From: Bacteriovoracaceae bacterium UBA3083
Lineage (GTDB): Bacteria; Bdellovibrionota; Bacteriovoracia; Bacteriovoracales; Bacteriovoracaceae
DNA: 36,548 nucleotides
Assembly: GCA_002366565.1 (NCBI GenBank)
Contig: DFBJ01000002.1
Span: forward strand, 1 to 36,548
Direction of reading: 5' to 3'
Position 1 is the stretch's first letter, and the number at the start of each line of letters is the position of its first letter. A program made the position numbers and the translations under genes. This document shows, piece after piece, positions 1 through 6,953 of the stretch. Under the pieces are notes generated by a model. That model searched no databases, was not told the origin of the DNA, and worked only from the letters and a program-made list of their open reading frames with translations.

Positions 1-186
1 ATTCTAGGCAAGATTCGTATTATTTTCTAGGCAGAAAAACTGAGGGGGGGGCCAGCTCCCCTATAATAGAATCGCTAACTTCAAAATAGACCTATCAGAA
101 CAGAACAGCAAATAAAGATGTCATAATAATAATATTTTCAATTTTTAGTACGGCCATAAATACAAGATATTGTCATTTAAACAAAA
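1..186. other. Intergenic region at left edge, no gene seen
   Basis: I see no coding region on either strand here. The stretch holds a 9-bp direct repeat TTCTAGGCA at 2-10 and 25-33, and a run of eight G at 44-51 inside a weak inverted repeat (AGGGG 43-47 / CCCCT 58-62). A G8 tract stands out in such AT-rich DNA. The rest is featureless AT-rich sequence up to the groL terminator. The neighbouring gene to the left is outside the window, so part of this could be its 3' or 5' region. Confidence 0.4.
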
Positions 187-211
187 AAGGCCATCCGAAT
201 TGGATGGCCTT
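183..211 (-). terminator. Rho-independent terminator of groS-groL
   Basis: On the minus strand a 10-bp perfect stem (AAGGCCATCC / GGATGGCCTT, arms 202-211 and 187-196) with a 5-nt loop (197-201) leads directly into a T-rich tail read from 188 down to 183. It lies about 37 nt after the groL stop codon. This is a textbook intrinsic terminator and closes the groS-groL transcript. Confidence 0.9.
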
Positions 212-248
212 AGTATTTATGATTTTTAAAATGGTAATTTGGAGATGA

Positions 249-1898
249 TTACATCATTCCTGGCATTCCACCCATTCCACCTGGCATTCCTCCTGGCATT
301 CCAGCAGGAGCAGAATCTTCTTTAGGAAGATCAGCAATCATTGTCTCTGTAGTAAGCATTAATCCAGAAACAGAAGCTGCATTTTGAAGTGCAGATCTTG
401 TTACTTTAGTTGGATCAATAATTCCAGCAGCAACTAGGTCTTCATATTTACCAAGTCTTGCATTAAATCCGTAGTTTACATCACCTTTTCTCTTAACATC
501 ATTCACAACTACCGACCCTTCAAGTCCAGCATTTGCAGAAATTTGTCTTAGAGGCTCTTCAGCTGCTCTTCTAACAATTTTAATACCAAAAGTTTCTTCT
601 GGGCTTGATCCTTCAAGTCCTTCGAGAACTGTAGAAGCGTGAACAAGAGCAGAACCACCACCAACAACGATTCCTTCTTCAACAGCAGCTCTAGTCGCGT
701 TAAGAGCATCTTCAACTCTATCTTTCTTTTCTTTCATTTCTGTTTCAGTTGGAGCACCAACGTTAATTACAGCAACACCACCAGAAAGCTTAGCTAGTCT
801 TTCTTGTAGTTTTTCTTTGTCGTAATCAGAAGATGATTCTTCAACTTGTTTTTGGATTGTAGCAACTCTAGCGTCTACAGCATCCTTATCTCCAGCTCCA
901 TCAACAATTGTAGAGTTTTCTTTATCAATTGTGATTTTCTTAGCTGAACCTAAGTGCTCAAGCTCAGTAGACTCAAGAGACATTCCAAGTTCTTCAGAAA
1001 TTACAGTTCCACCAGTTAGAATTGCAATATCTTTTAGCATTTCTTTTCTTCTATCACCAAAACCTGGAGCTTTAACTGCACAAACATTTAAAGTTCCTCT
1101 TAGCTTGTTAACAACAAGAGTTGTTAAAGCTTCACCGTCTACATCTTCAGCAATGATAAGAAGTGGCTTAGAAGCTTGAACTACTTTTTCAAGAACTGGA
1201 ACTAATTCTTTCATATTAGAGATTTTCTTATCAGTGATAAGAATCATTGGTGAATCAAAGTTTGTTTCCATTTTTTCTGGATTAGTTACAAAGTAAGGAG
1301 ATAGGTAACCTCTATCAAATTGCATACCTTCAACTACATCAAGAGTTGTTTCAGCAGTCTTAGACTCTTCAATAGTGATAACACCATTGTTTCCAACTTT
1401 TGCCATCGCTTCAGAAATTAGGTTTCCAATCTCTGTATCGTTGTTTGCTGAAATAGTTCCAACTTGAGCAATCTCTTCAGAAGACTTAACTTCTTTAGAC
1501 ATTTCTTGAAGTTTTGCTACTACTTTTTCAACTGCAATATCAATTCCCTTTTTTAAATCCATTGGATTGTGACCAGCAGTAACAAGCTTTACACCTTCTC
1601 TATAGATTGCTTGAGCAAGTACTGTTGCAGTAGTTGTTCCGTCACCAGCATCTTCGTTAGTTTTCTGAGCAACTTCTTTAACCATCTGCGCGCCCATATT
1701 TTCGAAGTTGTTTTCAATTTCAATTTCTTTTGCAACTGAAACACCATCTTTAGTAATATGAGGAGCCCCGAAAGACTTTTGAATAATTACGTTTCTTCCC
1801 TTTGGTCCTAGAGTAACTTTAACAGCATTTGCTAAAGTGTTTACTCCGTTAAGGATAAGAGTTCTTGCATCTTCGCTATATTTTAATTCTTTTGCCAT
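249..1898 (-). CDS. groL: 60 kDa chaperonin GroEL
   Basis: ATP-driven cytosolic chaperonin that folds proteins inside a double ring capped by GroES. The 549-residue product has the normal length and is conserved throughout. Visible motifs are the nucleotide-binding GPKGRN at residues 31-36 and GDGTTT at about 85-90, the apical-domain segment, the VEEGIVVGGGSAL equatorial segment, and the flexible GGM-repeat tail (GGMPGGMGGMPGMM) typical of GroEL C-termini. The ATG is preceded by AGGAG. It lies 35 nt after groS on the same strand and shares its heat-shock-type promoter. A strong intrinsic terminator follows. Nothing is unusual; there is only one groEL in the window. Confidence 0.98.
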   Translation of the reverse strand: MAKELKYSEDARTLILNGVNTLANAVKVTLGPKGRNVIIQKSFGAPHITKDGVSVAKEIEIENNFENMGAQMVKEVAQKTNEDAGDGTTTATVLAQAIYREGVKLVTAGHNPMDLKKGIDIAVEKVVAKLQEMSKEVKSSEEIAQVGTISANNDTEIGNLISEAMAKVGNNGVITIEESKTAETTLDVVEGMQFDRGYLSPYFVTNPEKMETNFDSPMILITDKKISNMKELVPVLEKVVQASKPLLIIAEDVDGEALTTLVVNKLRGTLNVCAVKAPGFGDRRKEMLKDIAILTGGTVISEELGMSLESTELEHLGSAKKITIDKENSTIVDGAGDKDAVDARVATIQKQVEESSSDYDKEKLQERLAKLSGGVAVINVGAPTETEMKEKKDRVEDALNATRAAVEEGIVVGGGSALVHASTVLEGLEGSSPEETFGIKIVRRAAEEPLRQISANAGLEGSVVVNDVKRKGDVNYGFNARLGKYEDLVAAGIIDPTKVTRSALQNAASVSGLMLTTETMIADLPKEDSAPAGMPGGMPGGMGGMPGMM

Positions 1899-1933
1899 GA
1901 TTTATTCTCCTAAAAAGGTTGTGTTAATATTTC

Positions 1934-2221
1934 TTACTGAAGAACGCCTAGGATATCGTCTTCTTTCATAATTAAAAAATCTGTCCCTTCAACTTTTACA
2001 TCAGTACCAGCATACTTTCCGAAAAGTACTTTATCCCCTGCCTTTACATCAAGAGCTCTAAAAGATCCGTCTTCTTTTCTATAACCTGGTCCAACAGAAA
2101 CGATTTCTCCCTGAACTGGTTTTTCTGCGTGATTGTCAGGAATAATAATTCCTCCAGCAGTCTTTGTTTCTTCTTCTAGTCTCTTCACTAAAACTCTGTC
2201 TTGAAGTGGTCTCACCTGCAT
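1934..2221 (-). CDS. groS: 10 kDa co-chaperonin GroES
   Basis: Heptameric lid of the GroEL folding chamber, cytosolic. The 95-residue protein has the usual length and begins with the conserved MQVRPLQDRVLVKR strand. It contains the GGIIIPDNHAEKPVQGEI mobile-loop region (residues about 23-41) that contacts GroEL, and ends with the conserved KEDDILGVL. A strong Shine-Dalgarno (AAGGAGG) lies just upstream of the ATG. It is the first gene of the groS-groL operon. A sigma-32-like promoter with an overlapping inverted repeat lies at 2272-2313, so heat-shock control is likely. Confidence 0.98.
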   Translation of the reverse strand: MQVRPLQDRVLVKRLEEETKTAGGIIIPDNHAEKPVQGEIVSVGPGYRKEDGSFRALDVKAGDKVLFGKYAGTDVKVEGTDFLIMKEDDILGVLQ

Positions 2222-2271
2222 AGGTCCTCCTTAAAGGTTAATACGAATATTTTTAAATTTAACTTATCTGT

Positions 2272-2302
2272 AAAATGGGTTTGATTGGAGCATCGTCAAG
2301 GG
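2272..2302 (-). promoter_or_regulatory. Sigma-32 (RpoH)-type heat-shock promoter of groS-groL
   Basis: Read on the minus strand there is CCCTTGAC (2302-2295) and, 15 nt later, CCCATTTT (2279-2272). This closely follows the RpoH pattern CCCTTGAA / CCCCATTT known from the E. coli groE promoter, where the gap is a nucleotide or so shorter. The -10-like box lies about 50 nt before the groS ATG. The match is by eye; the family consensus is established knowledge, and use by this organism's RpoH is inference. Confidence 0.7.
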
Positions 2303-2313
2303 TGCTCAGTCAA
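2281..2313. promoter_or_regulatory. Inverted repeat overlapping the groS promoter -35
   Basis: Arms TTGATTGGAGCA (2281-2292) and TGCTCAGTCAA (2303-2313) are complementary apart from a one-base bulge and one mismatch, with a 10-nt spacer that contains the -35-like CCCTTGAC. A repressor bound here would cover the promoter. It is not the canonical CIRCE element bound by HrcA (TTAGCACTC-N9-GAGTGCTAA), so the binding protein is unknown. Confidence 0.45.
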
Positions 2314-2360
2314 AAAAAATAAAAAAAGGTGTTCAAATAAATACACGAACGCAGTCACCT
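2312..2360 (-). terminator. Possible terminator between polA and groS
   Basis: On the minus strand two short stacked stems (AGGT 2360-2357 with ACCT 2330-2327, and GTTC 2350-2347 with GAAC 2334-2331) are followed by an almost unbroken T tract (2327-2312, one A inside). This could end the polA transcript just before the groS promoter. The stems are short and the left side has a bulge, so the call is tentative. Confidence 0.35.
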
Positions 2361-2507
2361 CAAGCTAACCCATTGTTTTTACTAAGGTATCATATAAGTT
2401 AATATTCTGGACTCAATGCACCTGAATGAGCTCAGACAGGGAAGATAAGACAGTAGGTGAAGCAAGCTCACCTACTGGAGGTAATTTAATATAGATCGGT
2501 GAATTCT
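2361..2507. other. 3' untranslated region of polA with a perfect 10-bp hairpin
   Basis: No gene is seen. The main element is a perfect 10-bp inverted repeat CAGTAGGTGA (2451-2460) / TCACCTACTG (2468-2477) with a 7-nt spacer, about 30 nt after the polA stop codon. Neither strand has a T-run after it, so it is not a standard intrinsic terminator. It could be an mRNA-stabilising 3' hairpin, a Rho-associated site, or a protein-binding dyad. Confidence 0.5.
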
Positions 2508-5147
2508 CTACTTTAGATCGAACCAGTTAACCCCAACTCCCATATCAACATCGAGAGGTACAGAAAGGTCTACAACATTCTCCATTCCGTTTCTTAGAAT
2601 AACTTTCATTTCTTCAAGCTCACTTTCAACAACTTCGAATATCAATTCATCATGAACCTGAAGAATCATCTTAGATTTTAAATTCTTATCATCCATAACT
2701 TTTTGAATATCAATCATGGCCTGCTTAATAATATCTGCAGCAGTTCCTTGAATAGGACTGTTAATTGCCACTCTTTCTGCGTTGGCCTTCACTGTCCTAT
2801 TTGTTGAATGAATATCTGGTAAGTATCTCTTTCTTCCTAGAAGTGTTTTTGAAAAGCCAGTTCTTTCACATTCTTCTTTTAGTTCATCGAGGTAACCTTT
2901 TACGCTTGAGAACCTTTCGAAGTAATTAGTGATATATTCTTTTGCTTCTTTTCTAGAGATCTTAAGAGCTGCTGCTAAACCAAATGAAGACTGTCCGTAC
3001 ATTAATCCAAAGTTTACTGCCTTGGCCTTAGAACGATCATTTGAACTTACATCTTCAACAGGAACTCCCATAATTTCAGAGGCCGTTCTTCTATGAATAT
3101 CAATCCCATTCTTAAAAGCACTAATCATAGTTTTATCTTTAGAGAAGTGAGCTAATAGACGAAGCTCTACCTGAGAATAATCCGCCGCGAGAAGTATCTT
3201 ACCTGGGCCAGCAATGAAGCCTTTTCTAATTCTTCTTCCCATCTCACTTCTAATTGGAATATTTTGAAGATTTGGATGATTAGAAGATAACCTTCCAGTT
3301 GCCGCAATATTTTGATTGAAATGAGTATGGATTCTTCCAGAGACACTATTTACGAGTTCAGGAATTGCTTTAACATAAGTTGATAATAACTTTCCAACTT
3401 CTCTATACTCTAAAATAAGACCCGGAACTTCACTCAATCCCTTAGATGCTAGGTCTTCTAAAACTGATGAGTCTGTTGAGTATCCTGTTTTTGTTTTCTT
3501 TCCTACAGGAAGCCCTAACTCTTCAAATAGAAGAGCCCCTACTTGCTTAGGAGAATTTAAATTCACAGGCTCCATGCTTAATGCATCTACTTTAGCCTGA
3601 AGTCCATCTAACTTTTCCTGTAACTCTTTTTCATAGTCAGAGAAGAAAGCAGAGTTAATATGAACACCTTCAAACTCCATACGAGCAAGGATTGGTGTTA
3701 ATTGATTGTCTAATTTTTCAAATATTGGAAGTAGCTCTTTTCTTTCTAATTCTTCATAAAGAAACTCTTTAACTCTAAAAGCAGTATGAGCTCTAGCTAG
3801 AGATATTTCTCTCACAACTTCTTCTTCATTGTCTGAGGCCAGTGGTTTCTTCTTGTCGTATACAGGAATTCCACTACCTAAGAATTTATCACTTAAGAAT
3901 TCAACGTTATTTTTCTCACCTGCATTTGCAACAAATTGAGCTTGTACAATATCAAAGATATTAGCTTTGATTTGCGTCTTATTTTTTATGCAGAAATATA
4001 AGAGAGACTTGTAGTCAGAAACAGATATCGTTAAATCACTACGGTCAATAATATCAAGTAAAACCTTGTGAGACTGTTCTCCACTAATAAAAGTAGCTTC
4101 ATTTTTCTTAGTACTTATAGCAATAGAGAAAATTTCAAATTCGTATGGATTTTGAGAAGTATATTGAATATCTAAACCAATAAGACTTGCTTCTTTAACT
4201 TGAGACTCATCATATTCTTTAGACGCTATACTTGGGCCATCAGTATTTACAGAGAACTCTCCTCCTTGATCAGCTTGATGATGAGCGAACTTCATATCTT
4301 CAAGTTTCACGAGAGCCGATTTAAACCCTAATCCTCTTAAAAATTCTATTAAAGAATCTTCTGGGTAGAAACTAAATCCTGAATCCTTTGCACTTAGACC
4401 TAGGTCTACATCTGTTTTAATTTCAATTAAGCTTTTTGAAAGTAAACCATCCTCAAGATATTCACCAAAAGCTGTAGTAAGCTTTTTACCTTTTAGAGTA
4501 TCTTTAATTTCAATACACTGATCTAGAGTCCCATGTTCAGCAAGAAGTTTAGCTGCACCTTTAGCTCCTATCCCCTTCATTCCAGGAATATTATCTGAAG
4601 CATCTCCTACCATTGAAAGATAATCAACGATCTGTTCTGGATAAACACCCATCTTTTCGAAAACACCGTCTCTATCGTAGATCTTATCTTTCATCGTATC
4701 TAACATCTTTACGTTATCACCGATAAATTGCATTAAATCTTTATCACCAGAGGCAATAAGAATTTCATCAAATTCACTCTTCCACTGAACACATGCTGAA
4801 CCAATTAAATCATCGGCCTCAAAACCTTCAACCGTTGAGCTTGGTAATCCCATGTGATCTATAAGTTGTTTAATTAAATCAAATTGTGGCACCAACTCTT
4901 CAGGAGGAGCACTTCTGTTGGCCTTATACTGGTCATAAAGCTCATTTCTAAAAGAGCCACCCTTTGTATCTCTAGCTAATAGAATATGTGAGGGTTGATA
5001 TTTAGATAGGAGTTTCAATAGCATTGATAAAACTCCATGTACCGCATTCACAGGAACACCTTCTGGAGAATGTAGTACTCTTATCGCGTAGAAAGCGCGA
5101 AAGATGAAACTACTAATATCTACTATTATTAAACGATTCTTTGCCAT
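2508..5147 (-). CDS. polA: DNA polymerase I (5'-nuclease and polymerase active, proofreading domain degenerate)
   Basis: Gap-filling and Okazaki-fragment-processing DNA polymerase. The 879-residue protein has three regions. The 5'-nuclease (residues about 1-290) carries the acidic motifs FEADDLIGS, ASGDKDLMQ and GDASDNIPGMKGIG. The 3'-5' exonuclease-like region (about 310-500) is poorly conserved: the usual D-x-E of Exo I reads LDIQ near residue 322, and the second acidic motif reads SDYKSLL in place of LKYD. The family A polymerase has motif A AADYSQVELR near 654, motif B RSKAKAVNFGLMYG near 704 and motif C QVHDELIF near 829. Proofreading is therefore probably lost while the other two activities remain. 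The ATG follows AGGG, and that start region lies inside an inverted repeat (5147-5187). It is 67 nt downstream of the RDD gene. Confidence 0.97.
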   Translation of the reverse strand: MAKNRLIIVDISSFIFRAFYAIRVLHSPEGVPVNAVHGVLSMLLKLLSKYQPSHILLARDTKGGSFRNELYDQYKANRSAPPEELVPQFDLIKQLIDHMGLPSSTVEGFEADDLIGSACVQWKSEFDEILIASGDKDLMQFIGDNVKMLDTMKDKIYDRDGVFEKMGVYPEQIVDYLSMVGDASDNIPGMKGIGAKGAAKLLAEHGTLDQCIEIKDTLKGKKLTTAFGEYLEDGLLSKSLIEIKTDVDLGLSAKDSGFSFYPEDSLIEFLRGLGFKSALVKLEDMKFAHHQADQGGEFSVNTDGPSIASKEYDESQVKEASLIGLDIQYTSQNPYEFEIFSIAISTKKNEATFISGEQSHKVLLDIIDRSDLTISVSDYKSLLYFCIKNKTQIKANIFDIVQAQFVANAGEKNNVEFLSDKFLGSGIPVYDKKKPLASDNEEEVVREISLARAHTAFRVKEFLYEELERKELLPIFEKLDNQLTPILARMEFEGVHINSAFFSDYEKELQEKLDGLQAKVDALSMEPVNLNSPKQVGALLFEELGLPVGKKTKTGYSTDSSVLEDLASKGLSEVPGLILEYREVGKLLSTYVKAIPELVNSVSGRIHTHFNQNIAATGRLSSNHPNLQNIPIRSEMGRRIRKGFIAGPGKILLAADYSQVELRLLAHFSKDKTMISAFKNGIDIHRRTASEIMGVPVEDVSSNDRSKAKAVNFGLMYGQSSFGLAAALKISRKEAKEYITNYFERFSSVKGYLDELKEECERTGFSKTLLGRKRYLPDIHSTNRTVKANAERVAINSPIQGTAADIIKQAMIDIQKVMDDKNLKSKMILQVHDELIFEVVESELEEMKVILRNGMENVVDLSVPLDVDMGVGVNWFDLK

Positions 5148-5187
5148 ACATTACCCTACAGAAATTAATTTTTTGAGGGTTAATGTA
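5147..5187 (-). promoter_or_regulatory. Inverted repeat that can hide the polA ribosome binding site
   Basis: Read as polA mRNA (minus strand), the arm at 5187-5176 (TACATTAACCCT) pairs with the arm at 5157-5147 (AGGGTAATGTA): 11 base pairs with one bulged A and an 18-nt loop. The right arm contains the only Shine-Dalgarno-like AGGG and reaches the first base of the ATG at 5147-5145. Folding would block polA translation. It could equally be a DNA operator. The pairing is seen in the sequence; its effect is inferred. Confidence 0.5.
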
Positions 5188-5214
5188 CCGAGAATTAAGG
5201 AAGTTGAAAAGCAA

Positions 5215-5712
5215 TCAAGTCATTTGGCTATCAGGGTCAAACCAACTATCTTTTCTTTTCTTAATCTGTTCACCTGAACCATCGTTGGCCATAACAGATG
5301 TATCCGCCATAACGTCACCAAGACGATGCCCAGAGTCTAGCTTATGAAGTAAATAAATTTCTAAGATAAGTAGTGGAATTCCAAGTAAGAATGCAAAAAT
5401 CCATCCCCAAATAGGAACTATTGCGAAAAATAGTGGAACCAAGAAAGGAAGGTTTCTAATAACAGACTGCTTTAAAGTACATGGCTTCCCATCCTCTAAA
5501 GAGATAACTGCAAAACCCATAAATTTCTTTCCAACACTTTGACCATTTTGCAGACTATCTGCAATTCCAACATAGAATAAGGCGAGGATAATACCTACAG
5601 GGTAGAAGAATACAGACAGTATTAATGCAATAAAAAGGTCTATCCCCTTAGCTATTAGCCGAGATAAACGCGCAACTTTAATGGGTGATTTTAATAAGTA
5701 TTTTCTGTCCAT
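5215..5712 (-). CDS. RDD family integral membrane protein
   Basis: Small inner-membrane protein of 165 residues. RDD-family hallmarks are present: an N-terminal arginine and aspartate in RLIAKGIDLFIALIL (residues about 17-31), the central GQSVGKKFMGF segment (about 58-68), and the C-terminal HRLGDVMADT. Three or four membrane segments are visible (about 24-50, 88-105 and 108-121). RDD proteins have no single known role; some have been linked to ion or sodium transport. The hydrophilic tail is rich in K, D and S. It is divergent from trxA and lies 67 nt upstream of polA, so the two may be co-transcribed. Its Shine-Dalgarno is weak. Confidence 0.85.
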   Translation of the reverse strand: MDRKYLLKSPIKVARLSRLIAKGIDLFIALILSVFFYPVGIILALFYVGIADSLQNGQSVGKKFMGFAVISLEDGKPCTLKQSVIRNLPFLVPLFFAIVPIWGWIFAFLLGIPLLILEIYLLHKLDSGHRLGDVMADTSVMANDGSGEQIKKRKDSWFDPDSQMT

Positions 5713-5871
5713 ACAGCTATTCTATCCTATTGATTTCTTATCAAATATGAGGAATTATTTGCATTTGTCAAAGCTTGACCACTAGCACTATTGTAACATA
5801 TCTATACAATTGAACACTAATAAGTTAGAAATATATATTCAAACTTTTAAGAAAGATATTAGGAGAAAGAT
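5713..5871 (+). promoter_or_regulatory. Divergent promoter region between RDD gene and trxA
   Basis: No gene is present. For trxA a -35-like TTGAAC (5810-5815) and a -10-like TATATT (5834-5839) are separated by 18 nt, followed by an AGGAG (5861-5865) a few bases before the ATG. A small dyad, GTCAA-AGC-TTGAC, lies near 5767-5779. The promoter boxes are a by-eye match to sigma-70 consensus and are only moderately convincing. Confidence 0.4.
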
Positions 5872-6195
5872 ATGAGTAACGTAGGAAAAACAGACCAAGC
5901 TAGCTTTGATACTGATGTTATCAACTCAGACAAGCCAGTTCTTGTAGATTTCTGGGCTGAATGGTGTGGACCTTGTAGAACACTTGGACCAGTTCTTGAT
6001 GAAGTAGCAGGAGAAGTTGGCGAAAACGCTAAAATTCTAAAAGTAAATGTAGATGAGAATGGTGACCTTGCTCAAAAGTACGGAATCCGTGGAATCCCTA
6101 CTATGATCTTCTTCAAAAACGGTGAACCAGCTAAAACATTAGTTGGACTTCAAGGTAAAGAAGAAATCAAAAAGACTTTGGAAGAATTAGCTTAA
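5872..6195 (+). CDS. trxA: Thioredoxin
   Basis: Cytosolic thiol-disulfide reductant kept reduced by thioredoxin reductase. At 107 residues it has the standard length. It carries the active site WCGPC (about residues 31-35) in the context VDFWAEWCGPCR, the cis-proline loop GIRGIPTMIFF, and the C-terminal helix. There is no signal peptide. AGGAG precedes the ATG. It is followed by a strong intrinsic terminator that runs straight into the gmhA ribosome binding site. The thiol theme recurs with hslO elsewhere in the window, but the genes are not adjacent. Confidence 0.97.
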   Translation: MSNVGKTDQASFDTDVINSDKPVLVDFWAEWCGPCRTLGPVLDEVAGEVGENAKILKVNVDENGDLAQKYGIRGIPTMIFFKNGEPAKTLVGLQGKEEIKKTLEELA

Positions 6196-6225
6196 TTTGC
6201 TAAACTTACATATATAAAGTTATTT

Positions 6226-6254
6226 AAGCGGAAGTTATCTTCCGCTTTTTTTTT
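6226..6254 (+). terminator. Intrinsic terminator after trxA, abutting the gmhA ribosome binding site
   Basis: A perfect 9-bp stem AAGCGGAAG (6226-6234) / CTTCCGCTT (6239-6247) with the loop TTAT is followed by an unbroken T-run to 6254. The gmhA Shine-Dalgarno AGGAG begins at the next base (6255). The structure is a clear terminator for trxA. Any transcript reaching gmhA from upstream must pass it. Confidence 0.92.
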
Positions 6255-6265
6255 AGGAGAACACC

Positions 6266-6847
6266 TTGTCTAAGTTTATTATCGAAGCCCTTAACGACGC
6301 AAAAAATACACTTGAAAAATTCATTAATAATGAAGCTAATATTTCAGCAATGGATACTGCCATTAAGACATTCATAAACACTCTTAATAACGGTGGAAGA
6401 ATCTATAGCTGTGGAAACGGTGGTTCAATGTGTGATTCAATGCACTTTGCAGAAGAGCTAACTGGTAGATACAGAAAGGATAGAAGAGCACTTGCTGCGA
6501 TGTCATTTAGCGATCCAAGTCACATGAGTTGTGTTGGTAATGATTTTGGATACGATGCTATTTTTCAAAAAATGGTTGAAGCTTTTGGACAAAAGGGAGA
6601 CTCACTTCTAGCAATTTCAACAAGCGGTAACTCTGGCAATGTCATTAACGCTGTTAACGAAGCAAAAGCTAGAGGCGTAACAACAATTGGTTTACTTGGA
6701 AAAGATGGTGGAAAACTAAAAGATATGGTTGATATTGCCATAATAGTAGAATCACCTCTTACTGATAGAATTCAAGAAATTCATATTAAAATCATTCACA
6801 ACTTCATCGAAGGAATTGAGCGAGAGCTATTCCCAGAGCACTACTAG
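6266..6847 (+). CDS. gmhA: Sedoheptulose-7-phosphate isomerase (phosphoheptose isomerase)
   Basis: First committed enzyme of ADP-heptose synthesis for the LPS inner core: it converts sedoheptulose 7-phosphate to D-glycero-D-manno-heptose 7-phosphate in the cytosol. The 193-residue SIS-domain protein has the family length. Visible are the phosphate-binding SCGNGGSMCDSMHFAEELTG (about residues 48-67) and STSGNSGNV, plus the metal and catalytic residues in MHFAEE and DRIQEIHIKIIH. The start is TTG at 6266, set 5 nt after AGGAGA; no better start is in frame. It indicates a diderm with heptose-containing LPS. Immediately upstream is the trxA terminator, so it needs readthrough or a promoter inside trxA. 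Confidence 0.95.
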   Translation: MSKFIIEALNDAKNTLEKFINNEANISAMDTAIKTFINTLNNGGRIYSCGNGGSMCDSMHFAEELTGRYRKDRRALAAMSFSDPSHMSCVGNDFGYDAIFQKMVEAFGQKGDSLLAISTSGNSGNVINAVNEAKARGVTTIGLLGKDGGKLKDMVDIAIIVESPLTDRIQEIHIKIIHNFIEGIERELFPEHY

Positions 6848-6953
6848 AGCATTGGCGGGCAGTATTTGCCCGAAAATGAAACCATAGCGAAACTTCTATT
6901 TTCCACTACAATGTAATTATAACTAGTTGGAATAAACAAGGAGTTTTGTTTCT
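6848..6953 (+). other. Spacer between gmhA and the motor genes with a GC hairpin
   Basis: A 6-bp stem CGGGCA (6856-6861) / TGCCCG (6867-6872) with a GTATT loop lies 8 nt after the gmhA stop codon and has no T-run on either strand. It may be a weak terminator or an mRNA end. A TATAAC at 6918-6923 could be a -10 for the next gene, but I find no convincing -35. AAGGAG at 6938-6943 is the ribosome binding site of the TolQ-like gene. Confidence 0.35.

Noticed and set aside
2222..2320. CIRCE/HrcA operator before groS
   Set aside because: The inverted repeat present does not match TTAGCACTC-N9-GAGTGCTAA in arm sequence or spacer length.
2320..2507. Small structured RNA (SRP RNA, 6S or tRNA) in the polA-groS gap
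   Set aside because: The hairpin lacks the GGAAGGAAGCAG-type SRP loop, and there is no cloverleaf or T-loop signature.
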